Part shown: piece after piece, positions 47,584 to 55,486 of the stretch
Position numbering within the stretch: the stretch's first letter is position 1
How the letters are laid out: each line of letters begins with the position of its first letter
DNA from: Sulfitobacter albidus
GTDB lineage: Bacteria; Pseudomonadota; Alphaproteobacteria; Rhodobacterales; Rhodobacteraceae
DNA: 64,000 nucleotides
Assembly: GCF_018200035.1 (NCBI RefSeq)
Contig: NZ_CP073581.1
Span: forward strand, 1,360,501 to 1,424,500
Direction of reading: 5' to 3'
The notes under the pieces: model-generated
Databases searched by the model: none
What the model saw: the letters and a program-made list of their open reading frames with translations, nothing else
Told to the model about the DNA's origin: nothing
Position numbers and translations under genes: made by a program

Positions 47584-48207
47584 ATGACAGATGATGCCCC
47601 CAAATCCATGATCCAGCTCGCCCGCGAGGACGGCGCACACCATACGGTGCCGCCCGTCGATCTGGGCGCGCGTGTGCGCGAGCTGCGCAAGGCGCGCGCC
47701 TGGACACTTGAGCAGGCGGCAAGTCAGGCGGGCCTTGCCCGATCCACCCTGTCCAAGATCGAAAACGGGCAGATGTCGCCCACCTATGACGCGCTGAAAA
47801 AGCTGGCCGTGGGGCTTGAGATCACGATCCCGCAGCTTTTTACGCCGCCTGCGTCGGATCAGATCAACGGGCGCATGGCGCTGACGCGGATGGGTGAGGG
47901 GACGGCAAAGGCCACGACCACATACGAGCACGAGCTGCTGGCCGACAGCTTGCGCAAAAAGCAGATGCTGCCCTATCGCGCCCGCATCCGTGCCCGCGCG
48001 ATGGAGGAGTTCGACGGCTGGGTGCGCCACGACGGCGAAGAATTCCTGTACGTGCTGACCGGCGTGGTCAAACTCTTTACCGAGTTTTACGAGCCCATCG
48101 AGATGCGGCGCGGCGACAGCGCGTATTATGACGCGGCGATGGGGCACAACGTGATCTCCACCTCCGCCGAGGATGCGACCATCCTGTGGGTGACGTCACT
48201 CGTCTAG
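47584..48207 (+). CDS. XRE-family regulator with C-terminal cupin domain
   Basis: A 207-residue transcription factor. The Cro/C1-type helix-turn-helix covers about residues 30-85 (LGARVRELRKARAWTLEQAA then SQAGLARSTLSKIENGQMSP), and the cupin barrel covers about 120-205 (HDGEEFLYVLTGVVKLFTEF, with EPIEMRRGDSAYYDAAMGH). Regulators of this build usually sense a small metabolite in the cupin. The start could also be Met9 (47608); no strong ribosome site is visible. It is divergent from the acyl-CoA synthetase, the probable target. Its end overlaps the aquaporin-family gene by 12 bases. Confidence 0.9.
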   Translation: MTDDAPKSMIQLAREDGAHHTVPPVDLGARVRELRKARAWTLEQAASQAGLARSTLSKIENGQMSPTYDALKKLAVGLEITIPQLFTPPASDQINGRMALTRMGEGTAKATTTYEHELLADSLRKKQMLPYRARIRARAMEEFDGWVRHDGEEFLYVLTGVVKLFTEFYEPIEMRRGDSAYYDAAMGHNVISTSAEDATILWVTSLV

Positions 48208-48846
48208 CAGGGGCCGCAGCGTGGCGTGCGCGATGAACACGGCCAAGATCTGCATGACGACGAACATCACGATATGACCTGGATAGATGCCCGCGAACGT
48301 GTCCGAGACCCCGCGCGCCAGTGTCACTGCCGGATTGGCAAAGCTGGTCGATGAGGTGAACCAATAGGCTCCGGTGATATAGAGCGCGACAAGCACCGGC
48401 ACCGCGTCGGGGCGCGACCGCAGCCCGCCAAAGATCACGAACATGAGGCCAAGCGTGGCGAGGATCTCCGACAGCCACTGCGCGGGGCCGGTGCGGTGCA
48501 GCGTTTCGCTGAGCTGAAGGATCGGCAGATCGAACATCGCGTGCGCGGCCCAGACGCCAAGGAATGCGCCAGTGATCTGGACGGCCACATAGCCCGCGCA
48601 GGCAGGGCGCGTGATCTGCCCGCGCAGCAGAAACGCGAGGCTGACCGCCGGGTTGAAATGCGCGCCTGAAATCGGCCCCAGAACGGTGATGATGACAAAA
48701 AGCATGCACCCCGTCGCAATCGCATTGGCCAAGAGCGTGACCGCCGCATTTCCCTGCGCCAAAGACTCCCCCATGATCCCCGACCCGATGACCGCGATCA
48801 GCAGCATCGCACTGCCCAAACCTTCGGCGCAGAGTTTACGGATCAT
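48196..48846 (-). CDS. MIP family (aquaporin/glycerol facilitator) channel
   Basis: A 216-residue membrane protein with six spans and both NPA half-helices: SGAHFNPAVSLAF and SSTSFANPAVTLAR. Membership of the MIP family is clear. The arginine after the second NPA box (NPAVTLAR) is conserved, as in aquaporins. Water, glycerol, arsenite or another small solute could be the cargo; nothing nearby (no ars or glp genes) decides. It ends overlapping the XRE-cupin gene and lies about 40 bases from the end of the binding-protein gene. Confidence 0.92.
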   Translation of the reverse strand: MIRKLCAEGLGSAMLLIAVIGSGIMGESLAQGNAAVTLLANAIATGCMLFVIITVLGPISGAHFNPAVSLAFLLRGQITRPACAGYVAVQITGAFLGVWAAHAMFDLPILQLSETLHRTGPAQWLSEILATLGLMFVIFGGLRSRPDAVPVLVALYITGAYWFTSSTSFANPAVTLARGVSDTFAGIYPGHIVMFVVMQILAVFIAHATLRPLLDE

Positions 48847-48888
48847 CGGCTATCTCTCATGTCTCATCCTGGCGGGTTGGCGGGGCGA

Positions 48889-50706
48889 CTACTCCGCCTC
48901 CCACCACCACACGCCGGGCATCCATTCCGGCCCGTCGCCGTAGATCGGCAGCGTGTCGGGGTATTTCATCTCGCTGACGTGGGCGATACGCCCCTCGGTA
49001 TAGGACCAGAAGGGGATCACAAAGCGTCCGGCGGTCAGGATCCGGTCAAGCGCGCGGGTGGCCGCGATGAAATCCGCCGATTCGCGGGCGGTCAGCATCG
49101 TTTCGATCATCGCGTCGATGGCTGGATTGCGCGCGCCCATCAGATTGCGCGACCCTTCCTGATCGGCGGCCTCGCTGCCCCAATAGAACTTCTGCTCATT
49201 TCCCGGGCTCAGCGACAGCGCACGGCGAAAGGTCGTCATGTCGAAATCAAAACTGCCGGTGCGTGCGAAATACTGTGCGTCATCCACCGCGTCGATGGTG
49301 ACGGCAATGCCCAACCGTTCAAGCGCCTGACCGTAGAGTTCGGCGATGGCGATGTCTTCGGTGCTGCCTTTCTGGATCAGGATGGTAAAGGCGACGGGCG
49401 TGCCGTCCCCGCGCCGCAGCGTGCCGTCCTCGACGCTGAGCCCCGCGGCCTGCAACTGCGCTGTTGCGGCCCGCAGCCCCGCACGGTTGCGCGCAGAGCC
49501 ATCGGCGACAGGCAGCGCGTAGCCTTCGATCGTGCCGGGCGGCAGGGTATCCTGATAGGCCGACAGCATTTCGGCAACGCGGCCCACGGCGGGGCCGGGC
49601 ACATAGCCCAGAACGGAATTGGAAAAATAGGACGTGATGCGCGGCTGCGCGCCGCCGGTCAGCGTGTCGTTGATGTATTCGAAATTGAACGCCTGGATCA
49701 GCGCATCGCGCACGCGCCAATCGTCAAAGGGCGCGCGCCGGGTGTTCATCACGAATCCCGTCATGCCGGACGGTTTTTCGTGTGGCACGACCGTCTTGAC
49801 GATATCGCCGCGCGTCACGGCAGGGAACGTATATTGGCTGGCCCATGTCTCGGCGTTGAATTCGCGCACGGCAGAGATTTCGCCGGCCTTGAACCCTTCG
49901 AACAGAACCTTGCTATCGCCGTAGAAATCCAGCGTAATTTCGTCAAAGTTGTGAGTTCCGCGCCGGAAGGGGACATCCGCGCCCCAATAGTCGGGATTGC
50001 GGGTCAGCTTGACGAAGCGCCCGGTCTCGTAGTCGCTGACCGTGTAGGGCCCGGAGCCGACGGGCACCTCTTGCACGGGGGCATTGGCGAAATCGCGCCC
50101 CTCCCACTGTGCGCGGCTGATGATGGGACGCATACCCGCGAGCAGGGCAAGCTCGCGGTTGGGGGTGTTGAAGGTCAGGCGGACGCTGCGCTCTGCGGTT
50201 TGCTCGATCCGCTCGATCTGGGTGTAGAGCGTGCGGTAGCGCGGGTGGCCCTCGGTGCCCAGAAGCTCGAACGAAAAGATCACATCGTCCACCGTCAGCG
50301 GGCTGCCGTCCGAAAATGTCGTGCCGTCGCGCAGGGTGAATTCGACCCAGCTCCGCTCTGCGTCCGTCTCGACCGTCTCGGCCAGAAGACCGTAAAGCGT
50401 GAAGGGTTCGTCAAATGAGCGGCCCATAAGCGTCTCATGGGTGAAAAAGCCAAGCTGCCACGGCACTGTGCCCTTGAGCACAAACGGATTGAGACTGTCG
50501 AAGCCGCCGGTATTGCCCAGCGTGATCACCCCGCCCTTGGGCGCATCAGGGTTGACATAGGGCAGCGCGCCGAAATCGGCGGGCAGGGCGGGCGCCCCAT
50601 ACATCGAAATCCCGTGCTGCGGGGAAGCGCCAGCGGCGATTCCCCAGAGAATCAGTGAAGAAACGGCGACAACGCCCCGCGTCTTCTGGAAAAAATCAGA
50701 AGTCAT
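48889..50706 (-). CDS. Extracellular solute-binding protein, family 5 (oligopeptide type), orphan
   Basis: A 605-residue periplasmic binding protein with a signal peptide (TRGVVAVSSLILWGIAAGA). The mature part starts YGAPALPADFGALPYVNPDAP, a YejA-like N-terminus, and continues with family 5 marks such as LAETVETDAERSWVEFTLRD and VDDVIFSFELL. Such proteins feed oligopeptides or similar cargo to an ABC importer. No permease or ATPase gene lies nearby, so it either uses an importer encoded elsewhere or acts as a receptor. The upstream region carries an A-rich leader, and beyond it, on the other strand, a candidate small RNA. Confidence 0.92.
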   Translation of the reverse strand: MTSDFFQKTRGVVAVSSLILWGIAAGASPQHGISMYGAPALPADFGALPYVNPDAPKGGVITLGNTGGFDSLNPFVLKGTVPWQLGFFTHETLMGRSFDEPFTLYGLLAETVETDAERSWVEFTLRDGTTFSDGSPLTVDDVIFSFELLGTEGHPRYRTLYTQIERIEQTAERSVRLTFNTPNRELALLAGMRPIISRAQWEGRDFANAPVQEVPVGSGPYTVSDYETGRFVKLTRNPDYWGADVPFRRGTHNFDEITLDFYGDSKVLFEGFKAGEISAVREFNAETWASQYTFPAVTRGDIVKTVVPHEKPSGMTGFVMNTRRAPFDDWRVRDALIQAFNFEYINDTLTGGAQPRITSYFSNSVLGYVPGPAVGRVAEMLSAYQDTLPPGTIEGYALPVADGSARNRAGLRAATAQLQAAGLSVEDGTLRRGDGTPVAFTILIQKGSTEDIAIAELYGQALERLGIAVTIDAVDDAQYFARTGSFDFDMTTFRRALSLSPGNEQKFYWGSEAADQEGSRNLMGARNPAIDAMIETMLTARESADFIAATRALDRILTAGRFVIPFWSYTEGRIAHVSEMKYPDTLPIYGDGPEWMPGVWWWEAE

Positions 50707-50786
50707 TTTCGAAACAATCCTGCGCTGCCCTTTTTTTTATTACTTAAAGCTTTAGCGCGCCCGTCTGGATGGCGCAAACTTTATAC

Positions 50787-50815
50787 TTGGACTCACGCGG
50801 TTAGTTGAGTATACA
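50787..50815 (+). promoter_or_regulatory. Strong sigma-70-type promoter of the candidate small RNA
   Basis: TTGGAC (50787-50792) and TATACA (50810-50815) are separated by exactly 17 bases, the ideal spacing, and each differs from the consensus in one position. Transcription would begin near 50822. The downstream unit ends at a perfect intrinsic terminator, so the promoter and terminator define a short transcript rather than a gene. Confidence 0.65.
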
Positions 50816-50821
50816 TAAGGC

Positions 50822-50898
50822 ACTGCTCGATAGGTTTCTTGCCTGTATGAAACCTGCCTCAATAACTTGACGCCCGCCTTGTGCGGGCGTTTTTTTTT
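50822..50898 (+). ncRNA. Candidate small RNA (about 77 nt) with intrinsic terminator
   Basis: Between the promoter at 50787 and the bdhA gene at 51010 lies a short unit without an open reading frame. It has a 5' hairpin with arms AGGTTTC (50832-50838) and GAAACCT (50849-50855) and a 10-base loop, a single-stranded middle (about 50856-50870), and a terminator with arms CGCCCGC/GCGGGCG and nine Ts (50871-50898). This 5' hairpin, free linker, strong terminator with long U tail is the usual plan of an Hfq-binding small RNA, and hfq is present in this genome. Alternative: the untranslated leader of bdhA with an attenuator. The name and targets are unknown to me. Confidence 0.55.
50871..50898 (+). 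terminator. Intrinsic terminator
   Basis: Arms CGCCCGC and GCGGGCG pair perfectly around a 5-base loop (CTTGT) and are followed by nine Ts (50890-50898). It is the clearest rho-independent terminator in the window and lies about 110 bases before bdhA, with no plus-strand protein gene upstream for about 2.6 kb. Confidence 0.85.
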
Positions 50899-51009
50899 GG
50901 CGCTGACAGGGCTGTGTTCTGCACGCAGGAACGTTTCGGCCCCCCGCGCATTGGCATTCTAGCTGCATCGCGGCATAAAACGTCAAACTCACAGGACAGG
51001 AACGCATCC

Positions 51010-51795
51010 ATGGCACTTACCTACGATCTCAGCGGAAAGACCGCGATCATCACGGGCTCGAACTCCGGCATCGGGCTGGGGATCGCGCAGCAGCTGGCGC
51101 AGGCGGGGGCCGATGTGGTTCTCAACTCCTTCACCGACCGCAAGGAAGATCACGCGCTTGCCGAAGAGATCGCCAATGTCACGGGGGTTAAGGCCCGCTA
51201 TATCAAGGCCGATATGTCCAAGGGCGAGGAATGCCGCAAGCTGATCGAAGAGGCCGGCGCCTGCGATATCCTGATCAACAACGCGGGCATCCAGCATGTG
51301 GAGCCCATCGACAAATTCCCGACCGAAAAATGGGATGCGATCATCGCGATAAACCTCAGCTCGGCCTTTCATACCACCGCCGCCGCCCTGCCGATGATGC
51401 GCAAGGCGGGTTGGGGCCGGGTGATCAATATCTCCTCGGCGCATGGTCTGACGGCCTCGCCCTATAAATCCGCCTATATCGCGGCCAAGCACGGGATCAT
51501 CGGCCTGACCAAGACCACCGCGCTTGAAACCGCGGAGGAACCGATTACCGCAAACGCGATCTGCCCCGGCTACGTGCTGACGCCGCTTGTCGAATCGCAG
51601 ATCCCCGACACCATGAAGGAATACGACATGGGCCGCGAGGAGGTGATCAAGAACGTGATGCTCAAGCGTCAACCGTCCAAGGAATTCGCGACGGTGGAGC
51701 AGATGGGCGGCACGGCGGCTTTCCTGTGCTCGGCCGCGGCGGATCAGATCACCGGCACGCACATCAGCGTCGACGGCGGCTGGACCGCCCTTTGA
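51010..51795 (+). CDS. bdhA: D-3-hydroxybutyrate dehydrogenase
   Basis: Short-chain dehydrogenase that interconverts 3-hydroxybutyrate and acetoacetate with NAD, a step in use of the storage polymer PHB. The 261-residue protein has the cofactor motif TGSNSGIGLGIA, the NNAGIQHVEP segment typical of BdhA, the catalytic YKSAYIAAKHG (Tyr-xxx-Lys) and ICPGYVLTPLVESQIPD, also BdhA-like. The start at 51010 follows ACAGGACAGGA. A PHB-related role is supported by the patatin-like gene 1.8 kb downstream. A candidate small RNA or attenuator lies upstream. Confidence 0.93.
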   Translation: MALTYDLSGKTAIITGSNSGIGLGIAQQLAQAGADVVLNSFTDRKEDHALAEEIANVTGVKARYIKADMSKGEECRKLIEEAGACDILINNAGIQHVEPIDKFPTEKWDAIIAINLSSAFHTTAAALPMMRKAGWGRVINISSAHGLTASPYKSAYIAAKHGIIGLTKTTALETAEEPITANAICPGYVLTPLVESQIPDTMKEYDMGREEVIKNVMLKRQPSKEFATVEQMGGTAAFLCSAAADQITGTHISVDGGWTAL

Positions 51796-51836
51796 GCGCG
51801 ACGGCCCCTGACCGCTTTCGGTCAAGGGCCAAGGCG

Positions 51837-53471
51837 CTATTCGGCGGCCAAGGCGGTGCGCAGGCCCTGCGTCGTCAGAAACCCGTCGATTTGCGCGCGC
51901 ACGACTTCGGCAATAGGCAACGTCTGGCCCAGATCGGCGAAGGTCATGGCCGTCACTGTGCCCGCCGTCTCTTCCTTGTCGTCAATCCGGCGCCAATCGG
52001 CGTCAAGGTGATCCGACAGATGAACCTGCCCCACGCATTCCCCGGCCCGGTAGTGGCGGATCACCGGGTGGATGAAGGGATCGGGCTCGCCCTCGTAAGC
52101 GGTATGCGCGCGCTTGACGTGGGTGGGCGTGTCACCAAAATTGCCGAACTCAAGCGTCACGACCAGCGCATCCTCGCTCAGGAACGCAGGGTTTTCCGCC
52201 AGCCATTGTACGGGCATGTCGCGATAGCGTGTGCCCGCCTGCGGCCCACCAACGTGGATCACGTCGCCCAGAAAGCCCGGCTGCAAAAACATCGCCGAAC
52301 TCAGGCTGATGCGGTCGATGATGGTATCGACCAGCGCGGGGCCGTCGACGTCGATGCGATCACTGGGCAAGGCGGCCCCCGTCGCGCGTTCGGCGATGAA
52401 ATGCGCAAGTGCTGCGATGTTATGGCGAAACCCGTGCACGAATCCCGACATGGTTTTCTTGAAATCGCGGCTTTGCATGATCGTGCCCGCAAACCACAGG
52501 TTCGGCGTGGATTTCGCCTCCCACTGCGGGGTCATTTCGGGGAATTTGTCGAAATGGCGCAGGGCGGGGCGGATGTCTGCGTCGAGGATGCTCGCATCCC
52601 AGCGAAAGCCCGTGCAGCAGATGACATGATCGTAGCGCAGAACGATCTCGTGGTCTTCGGCGGCGGTCATGCGCGCGTGCACAAGGTAGGTATCGCCGTC
52701 CCGCTCGATGCGGACCGGGTTTGCGTCGACCACGGCGTTTTGCGATTTCAGCTGGTAGGTGTCGATGAATTGCGTGTTCACCGCGCGCACGTGGCCGACA
52801 AAATGCGTGTTCCAGGCAAATTTGATCGGGTTCGGGCTCATCACATGGATGGCTGCCGCGTGTTCGATCATCTTTTGTGCGGTCTCGAAGGCGGCGTTGC
52901 CCTTGCCGAGGATCAGCACACGCTTGTTGTCGAACCTTTCCTGCGTGGCGTCGAAATCCATGTAATTTTCGGTCAGCTCGACGCCCTCGACATCCGGCAG
53001 CCATGGTTGCGTGACACCGGAGGAGACGACCACGTGACGCGCGTCAAAGCGGCGCCCGTCCGCACAGGCGAGGGTGAACACATCGTCGGTTTTCGAAATC
53101 CGGCAGACATCGGCATTAAGCACGATCTCCTCCTCGAGGGTCTCGGCAAACCGCTCAAGATAGCGCACGTAGTCGTCAGCCTTGGGAAAGTATCTTTTGG
53201 TGAAGTCGCGCACCTCCAGCCCCTCGTCGTTGAGCAGGCTGTTCCAGTCGTAGCGCAGCCGCGCGTCCGCGTCGTCAAGCCCGGTGTGCACCTTGTTGAT
53301 CGAGATAAAATTGCGGTGGCGCGGGAACTTACGGAAAAATCCGCTGACGCCGTCGCCACGCTCAAGCAGCTTTACCCGCAGGCCTTTCTTGCGCAGAAGA
53401 TACGCCGCCTGCAATCCCGCCGGGCCTGCGCCCACAATGCAGCAATCCAGAATGTCGGTTTCTTGTGTCAT
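51837..53471 (-). CDS. FAD/NAD(P)-binding monooxygenase-like oxidoreductase
   Basis: A 544-residue flavoprotein. The FAD dinucleotide motif is CCIVGAGPAGLQAAYLLRKK at the N-terminus, the second (NADPH) motif is VLILGKGNAAFETAQKMIEH, and a ATG-type end motif appears in VICCTGFRW. FRKFPRHRNFISINKVHTGL is like FOXRED2-type and flavin monooxygenase-like proteins. The C-terminal 130 residues (from about 410) lack a domain known to me. The start at 53471 follows GGGGATGGA. It faces the end of bdhA and diverges from the patatin-like gene; substrate unknown. Confidence 0.8.
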   Translation of the reverse strand: MTQETDILDCCIVGAGPAGLQAAYLLRKKGLRVKLLERGDGVSGFFRKFPRHRNFISINKVHTGLDDADARLRYDWNSLLNDEGLEVRDFTKRYFPKADDYVRYLERFAETLEEEIVLNADVCRISKTDDVFTLACADGRRFDARHVVVSSGVTQPWLPDVEGVELTENYMDFDATQERFDNKRVLILGKGNAAFETAQKMIEHAAAIHVMSPNPIKFAWNTHFVGHVRAVNTQFIDTYQLKSQNAVVDANPVRIERDGDTYLVHARMTAAEDHEIVLRYDHVICCTGFRWDASILDADIRPALRHFDKFPEMTPQWEAKSTPNLWFAGTIMQSRDFKKTMSGFVHGFRHNIAALAHFIAERATGAALPSDRIDVDGPALVDTIIDRISLSSAMFLQPGFLGDVIHVGGPQAGTRYRDMPVQWLAENPAFLSEDALVVTLEFGNFGDTPTHVKRAHTAYEGEPDPFIHPVIRHYRAGECVGQVHLSDHLDADWRRIDDKEETAGTVTAMTFADLGQTLPIAEVVRAQIDGFLTTQGLRTALAAE

Positions 53472-53520
53472 GGTCCATCCCCAGCTAGACAACGCCTGAG
53501 CGCTCCGTGCCATGAACGAT

Positions 53521-53553
53521 ATTCCCGTTTGACGTGTCAACCGATACGGGAAT
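53521..53553. promoter_or_regulatory. Nested inverted repeat between oxidoreductase and patatin-like genes
   Basis: Outer arms ATTCCCGT (53521-53528) and ACGGGAAT (53546-53553) enclose an inner inverted repeat TTGAC-GT-GTCAA (53529-53540). It lies in the 160-base divergent region, about 50 bases before the oxidoreductase start and 80 before the patatin-like start. The element could be an operator or a hairpin. The inner half resembles FNR/CRP-family half sites only loosely, and the spacing is wrong for those. Confidence 0.45.
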
Positions 53554-53630
53554 TTTTATTACATAATCGAACGATTCCGCAGGGTGTCGATCACGCAGCG
53601 GGCACGCCCCGCCAAAAAGGAAAATAACCA

Positions 53631-54665
53631 ATGGCCAGCAAGAAGCAGATCAACCTCGCCCTTCAGGGCGGCGGCGCGCATGGGGCCTTTACCTGGGGCG
53701 TGCTGGACCGTCTCTTGCAGGAAGACGATCTGGAGGTCTGCGGGATTTCCGGCACCTCGGCGGGGGCATTGAATGGCGCGGCCCTGAAGGCGGGGATGGT
53801 TACGGGGGGGCGCGAGGGGGCGCGCGAAAACCTTGATTGGCTCTGGGCGCAGGTGGCGGGCACCGATGATCTGCGCATGGCGGATTGGATGGCGCCCTTT
53901 GGCCTCAGGGCGCTGAGCACGCAGATCGAGAATTCGCTGCCCTATATCGTTGGTGACAACCTCACGCGGGTGATGTCGCCCTATGGCTACGGGCCGTTCT
54001 ACGCCAACCCGCTGCGCGACATCGTGACCAAGTTCAACTACGATCCGATCTGCAACGGGCAGGCGCCGCTGTTCTTTGTCGGCGCCACACGCGTGCGCAA
54101 CGGCAAGATCCGCGTGTTCAGCGGGGATGAGATCGGACCCGAGGCGCTCATGGCCTCCGCCTGCCTGCCGACGGTGTTTCAGGCGGTCGAGATCTTTGAC
54201 AAGACGACCGACCGGGTCGAGGCGTTCTGGGACGGTGGATTTACCGGTAATCCCGCGCTTTTCCCGCTGTTCGAGGCCAATTTGCCGGACGATATCGTCA
54301 TCATCAACATCAACCCGCTTGAGCGCGACGAGGTGCCGACGACGCCGCAGCAGATCCAGAATCGCATCAACGAGATCAGCTTCAACTCAAGCCTGTTGCG
54401 GGAGCTGCGCGCGATTGAATTCGTGCAGCGCCTGATCGACGAGGGCACGATGCCAAGCGATCGCATGAGCCGGGTGCGGATCCACATGATTGCCGATGAC
54501 GCGTTGATGGCGCAACTGTCGGCGGCGACGAAACTGGTGCCCAATCCGGCGGTCATCAAAAAGCTCAAGGAAGCGGGCATCGTCGCTGCCGAAAGCTTCC
54601 TGCGCGACGATATCGACAACATCGGAAAGAAAAGCAGCGTCGATCTGCGCGCGATGTTCGCCTGA
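53631..54665 (+). CDS. Patatin-like phospholipase, possible PHB-granule-associated hydrolase
   Basis: A 344-residue serine hydrolase with a Ser-Asp dyad. The oxyanion region LALQGGGAHGAFTWGVLDRL, the nucleophile elbow GISGTSAGALNG and the aspartate motif DGGFTGNPAL are all in place. No signal peptide. Patatin proteins hydrolyse lipids; some alpha- and betaproteobacterial members act on intracellular PHB granules, and the nearby 3-hydroxybutyrate dehydrogenase makes that reading attractive but not proved. AAAAAGGAAAA precedes the ATG. A nested inverted repeat sits upstream. Confidence 0.88.
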   Translation: MASKKQINLALQGGGAHGAFTWGVLDRLLQEDDLEVCGISGTSAGALNGAALKAGMVTGGREGARENLDWLWAQVAGTDDLRMADWMAPFGLRALSTQIENSLPYIVGDNLTRVMSPYGYGPFYANPLRDIVTKFNYDPICNGQAPLFFVGATRVRNGKIRVFSGDEIGPEALMASACLPTVFQAVEIFDKTTDRVEAFWDGGFTGNPALFPLFEANLPDDIVIININPLERDEVPTTPQQIQNRINEISFNSSLLRELRAIEFVQRLIDEGTMPSDRMSRVRIHMIADDALMAQLSAATKLVPNPAVIKKLKEAGIVAAESFLRDDIDNIGKKSSVDLRAMFA

Positions 54666-54668
54666 GCG

Positions 54669-55408
54669 TCAGCCGCGCGCGTTCAGATCTGCAATCGGCG
54701 GCGCGCCATTCTCAAACGCCTTGGCATTGGGGTACACAAGGCCCGCCGAAATCACCAGTTTCGCGGCATCCTCCACGCTCATGTCGAGGGTGATGACATC
54801 ACTGGCCGGCAGGAACAGCAAAAAACCGGATGTGGGGTTCGGCGTGGTCGGCAGAAAGATCGACATCATCGCCGTATCTCCGCCGGATTTCTGCGCAATC
54901 TCACCCTTGGCGGTGGTCGAGACAAATCCGATGGCCCAGATGCCGCGGCGCGGATATTCGATCAGGCAGGCGGTCTCGAAACTGCGCTCCGACTGGGCAA
55001 AGATCGTCTCGGAGATCTGTTTGATGCCCGAATAGATCGAGCGCACGACCGGCGTCCGCTCCACAAGGCTTTCGCCGAAGCGGATGAAGGACCGGCCGAT
55101 CAGCCCCTTGGCCATCCACCCGATGAGGCAGGTGAACAGCAGGAAGATTACTACGCCGATGCCGCGAATGTTGATCTGCACCGACGGATCGAGGCCCAGA
55201 TAGGTCTGGATCAGATGATCGGGCTGCCACGCGTTCGGCACAAGCGGCAGCACGAATCCGTCGATCCAGCCCACAACGCTCCAGATCAGCCAGATGGTGA
55301 GGCCGACGGGGGCGATCACGATAAGACCGGTCAGAAAATTTGCCCTGAGCCCGGCGATAAGCCCCCGCCGGGGCGGAGGGGCGGGATCTGGGTCGAAGGG
55401 GTATTCAT
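54669..55408 (-). pseudogene. DUF502 membrane protein with an apparent N-terminal frameshift
   Basis: The frame from 55319 to 54669 encodes a DUF502 protein (APVGLTIWLIWSVVGWIDGF; GIGVVIFLLFTCLIGWMAKG; TPVVRSIYSGIKQISETIF). The same frame continues upstream with a natural N-terminus, PFDPDPAPPPRRGLIAGLRA then NFLTGLIV, but has no ATG or GTG before a stop. An ATG at 55408 reads MNT P and would join if one base were added at the GGGG/CCCC run (55398-55401), giving MNTPFDPDP. Length from 55408 is one base short of a multiple of three. A GTG start at 55319 is the unshifted alternative but would cut into the first membrane span. DUF502 function is unknown. Confidence 0.7.
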
Positions 55409-55486
55409 CGGAATGCGGCGCCTGTCTCGTTCATGCCCCATAGCTAAGCGCAAGCGCCATCGGCCACAATGGCTGCGGCCGGCAAA

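Noticed and set aside
53529..53540. FNR or NnrR box TTGAC-GT-GTCAA
   Set aside because: The half sites are two bases apart; the FNR/Dnr family needs four.
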